A stretch of DNA of 64,000 nucleotides from Streptomyces armeniacus. GTDB lineage: Bacteria; Actinomycetota; Actinomycetes; Streptomycetales; Streptomycetaceae. Below, piece by piece: positions 62,742 through 64,000 of the stretch. The position numbers were made by a program, and so were the translations under genes. Within the stretch, counting starts at the first letter, position 1; each line of letters opens with the position of its first letter. Under the pieces are notes generated by a model that made no database searches, was not told where the DNA came from, and worked only from the letters and a program-made list of their open reading frames with translations. The stretch covers positions 248,001 through 312,000 of the forward strand of contig NZ_CP031320.1 in NCBI RefSeq assembly GCF_003355155.1, in the 5' to 3' direction.

Positions 62742-63272
62742 TCAGCCGAAGCGCAGCCGGTGGAGCATGAGGAGCGCCGCGGCCGAGTTCGCGGCGGGCA
62801 CTTCGCCCCGTGCGATCAGGTCCGGCGCCTCCTTCAGCGGCATCCACTCGCGCTTGTCCGACTCGTAGTCGTCCTCCGGGTGGCCGACGAACGCGGCACT
62901 CTCCGCCCAGTAGATGTGGTGCCGCGCGTCGGTCAGCCCGTTGGACGGCTCGACCGTCATCAGGTGCCGCAGCGGGCCCGGCTGCCAGCCGGTCTCCTCC
63001 AGCATCTCGCGGGCCGCGGCGGCGGCGATGTCCTCGCCGTCCTCGACGACGCCCGCAGCCAGTTCCCAGCCCCAGCTGTCGGTGATGAAGCGGTGCCGCC
63101 AGAGCAGCAGCACCTCGTTCCGCTCGTTGACGGCGGTGGCCATGGCGACCGGCCGCATCCTTATCAGGTAGTGGTCGAGGCGGCGGCCGTCGGGCAGTTC
63201 CACATCGGCCAGGTTCACGCGCAGCCACTGGTTCTCGTACACCGTGTGCTCACCCAGGTTCTTCCATAGCAC
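62742..63272 (-). CDS. Nudix hydrolase
   Basis: The 176-residue protein has the Nudix box GVVEDGEDIAAAAAREMLEETGW, matching GX5EX7REUXEEXGU with all catalytic Glu present. A beta-rich shell precedes it with MATAVNERNEVLLLWRHRF and WGWELAAG. It resembles ADP-ribose/ADP-sugar pyrophosphatases. The GTG at 63272 was chosen because GAAGGGGG lies upstream at a suitable distance; the ATG eleven codons earlier is an alternative. It follows a TPR protein gene on the same strand after 47 bp. Confidence 0.92.
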   Translation of the reverse strand: MLWKNLGEHTVYENQWLRVNLADVELPDGRRLDHYLIRMRPVAMATAVNERNEVLLLWRHRFITDSWGWELAAGVVEDGEDIAAAAAREMLEETGWQPGPLRHLMTVEPSNGLTDARHHIYWAESAAFVGHPEDDYESDKREWMPLKEAPDLIARGEVPAANSAAALLMLHRLRFG

Positions 63273-63319
63273 GTAAGTGCCCCCTTCCCCGCAGAAGTTG
63301 GGCACTCCAGCATGCGGCC

Positions 63320-64000
63320 TCAGAGGGGGACTTGCAGTGCCTCGTCGATCAGCCGCGCGGCCTCCGCCGCGGACGTGCCGGGGTGCCCGGCCAAGTGGTC
63401 GCGGACCGCTCGCATCCGGTCCCGCAGCCGCTGTGACTCGATCCCCTGCGCATGCCCCACCATCTCGGCCGCAGTCGCCGCCGCCCGCTCCGCCTCGCCG
63501 CTGCGCAGCTCGACGTCGGTGAGCGTGGCGAGCCGGTTCACCCGTCCTCGTACGTGCGCGGGTGCCCGGGCGGCCTCCTCGGCATACCGGCCGGCGGCCT
63601 TCACGTCCCCCAGCACCAACAGCGCCTCGGCCACCCGCACTTCGAGCAGCCCTGGCTGTACGTAGCCCGTCTCCTCGGGCTCCTCCTCCGGACGTATCCG
63701 CGTGGAGAACGTCTCGGCCAGCCGCATGCAGCGGTGCGCGCTGCCCCGGTCACCGAGCCGCGCGTACGCCTTCGCCTGCATCGCGTACAGGTCGGTGGCG
63801 AGCGCGGGGCTCGCGTGCGGACCGGTGGTGCGTAACACCGACTCGGCGCACGCGATCGAGTGCCGGTTGTCTCCCAGGAACAGCGCCTGGTTCACCAGCA
63901 GCGACACCACGTACCCGCCGAACAGCCGGTCCCCGGACGCCTTTCCGAGCCGCAGCGCCTGGTGGAAGTACCGCTGGGCGAGGCCCTGCGAGTCCGCGTC
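63320..64000 (-). CDS. TPR-repeat regulatory protein, C-terminal part
   Basis: The frame stays open to the last base of the window, so 227 codons remain and the start is outside. The visible part has tetratricopeptide-like helical pairs: LAQRYFHQALRLGKASGDR, RLGDRGSAHRCMRLAETFS, LLEVRVAEALLVLGDVKAAGRYAEEAAR, and ELRSGEAERAAATAAEMVGHAQGI. In Streptomyces this kind of C-terminal TPR block usually belongs to large proteins with an N-terminal HTH domain that act as developmental or stress regulators, but the N-terminus is not visible here. It probably shares a transcript with the Nudix gene. Confidence 0.75.
   Translation of the reverse strand, partial: DADSQGLAQRYFHQALRLGKASGDRLFGGYVVSLLVNQALFLGDNRHSIACAESVLRTTGPHASPALATDLYAMQAKAYARLGDRGSAHRCMRLAETFSTRIRPEEEPEETGYVQPGLLEVRVAEALLVLGDVKAAGRYAEEAARAPAHVRGRVNRLATLTDVELRSGEAERAAATAAEMVGHAQGIESQRLRDRMRAVRDHLAGHPGTSAAEAARLIDEALQVPL

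Overview
The window is chromosomal DNA of a Streptomyces or a very close actinomycete. It has very high GC with strong third-position bias, frequent GTG starts, GC-rich hairpin terminators, and markers such as a cvn conservon, monomeric isocitrate dehydrogenase, nickel superoxide dismutase with its maturation protease, a fused 2-oxoglutarate decarboxylase, snapalysin and a DasR-type chitinase promoter. No tRNA, rRNA, prophage, transposase, CRISPR array or secondary-metabolite cluster was recognised. From memory, the lon / two-component / kgd / ABC transporter / malic enzyme / sodX-sodN stretch (33-54.6 kb) follows the gene order of the Streptomyces coelicolor core chromosome around SCO5285-SCO5254.

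Layout. 0-14.9 kb is a mosaic of small units. It holds a YjbR-family gene cut by the window edge, an HxlR regulator divergent from a RidA gene, a decayed response regulator, a secreted GH27 alpha-galactosidase, a GPP34 protein and a PGRP-type amidase. A copper locus follows: a secreted His-tailed protein divergent from copZ-copA, with CsoR-like boxes in both promoters. Then come an orphan ABC ATPase, a secreted SH3 protein, an AurF-like diiron oxygenase with TetR, SoxR, and a GH18 chitinase under a DasR-like site. 14.9-23.1 kb is an array of four serine/threonine kinase homologues, two with intact catalytic residues and two degenerate; three carry a PQQ-type beta-propeller. 23.1-31.4 kb holds an NlpC/P60 hydrolase, a styrene-monooxygenase-like flavoprotein, a complete conservon (cvnA-D, overlapping genes) and a PP2C-like protein. 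31.4-39.2 kb has MarR, a GH25 muramidase, Lon with an HspR-type operator, an emfourin-like lipoprotein, a spermidine-synthase-like enzyme and an OmpR/histidine kinase pair.

39.4-54.5 kb is central metabolism and core functions: kgd, an oxidoreductase, a GNAT enzyme, a DUF4097-PadR operon with a palindromic operator, a polar amino-acid ABC transporter, malic enzyme, a methyltransferase, a CGNR zinc-finger protein, and the divergent sodX/sodN pair. 54.6-64 kb has monomeric isocitrate dehydrogenase, the LysR/snapalysin pair, a methyltransferase and an EamA exporter divergent from another LysR, a small conserved protein, a Nudix hydrolase and the C-terminal part of a TPR protein cut by the window end.

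Themes are metal and redox homeostasis (CopA/CopZ, SoxR, Ni-SOD), cell-wall turnover (PGRP amidase, NlpC/P60, GH25, GH18), membrane signalling (kinase array, conservon, two-component system) and TCA-linked carbon metabolism (kgd, malic enzyme, isocitrate dehydrogenase). Frames and starts were judged by eye from codon pattern, Shine-Dalgarno sequences and family resemblance; no database search was run.
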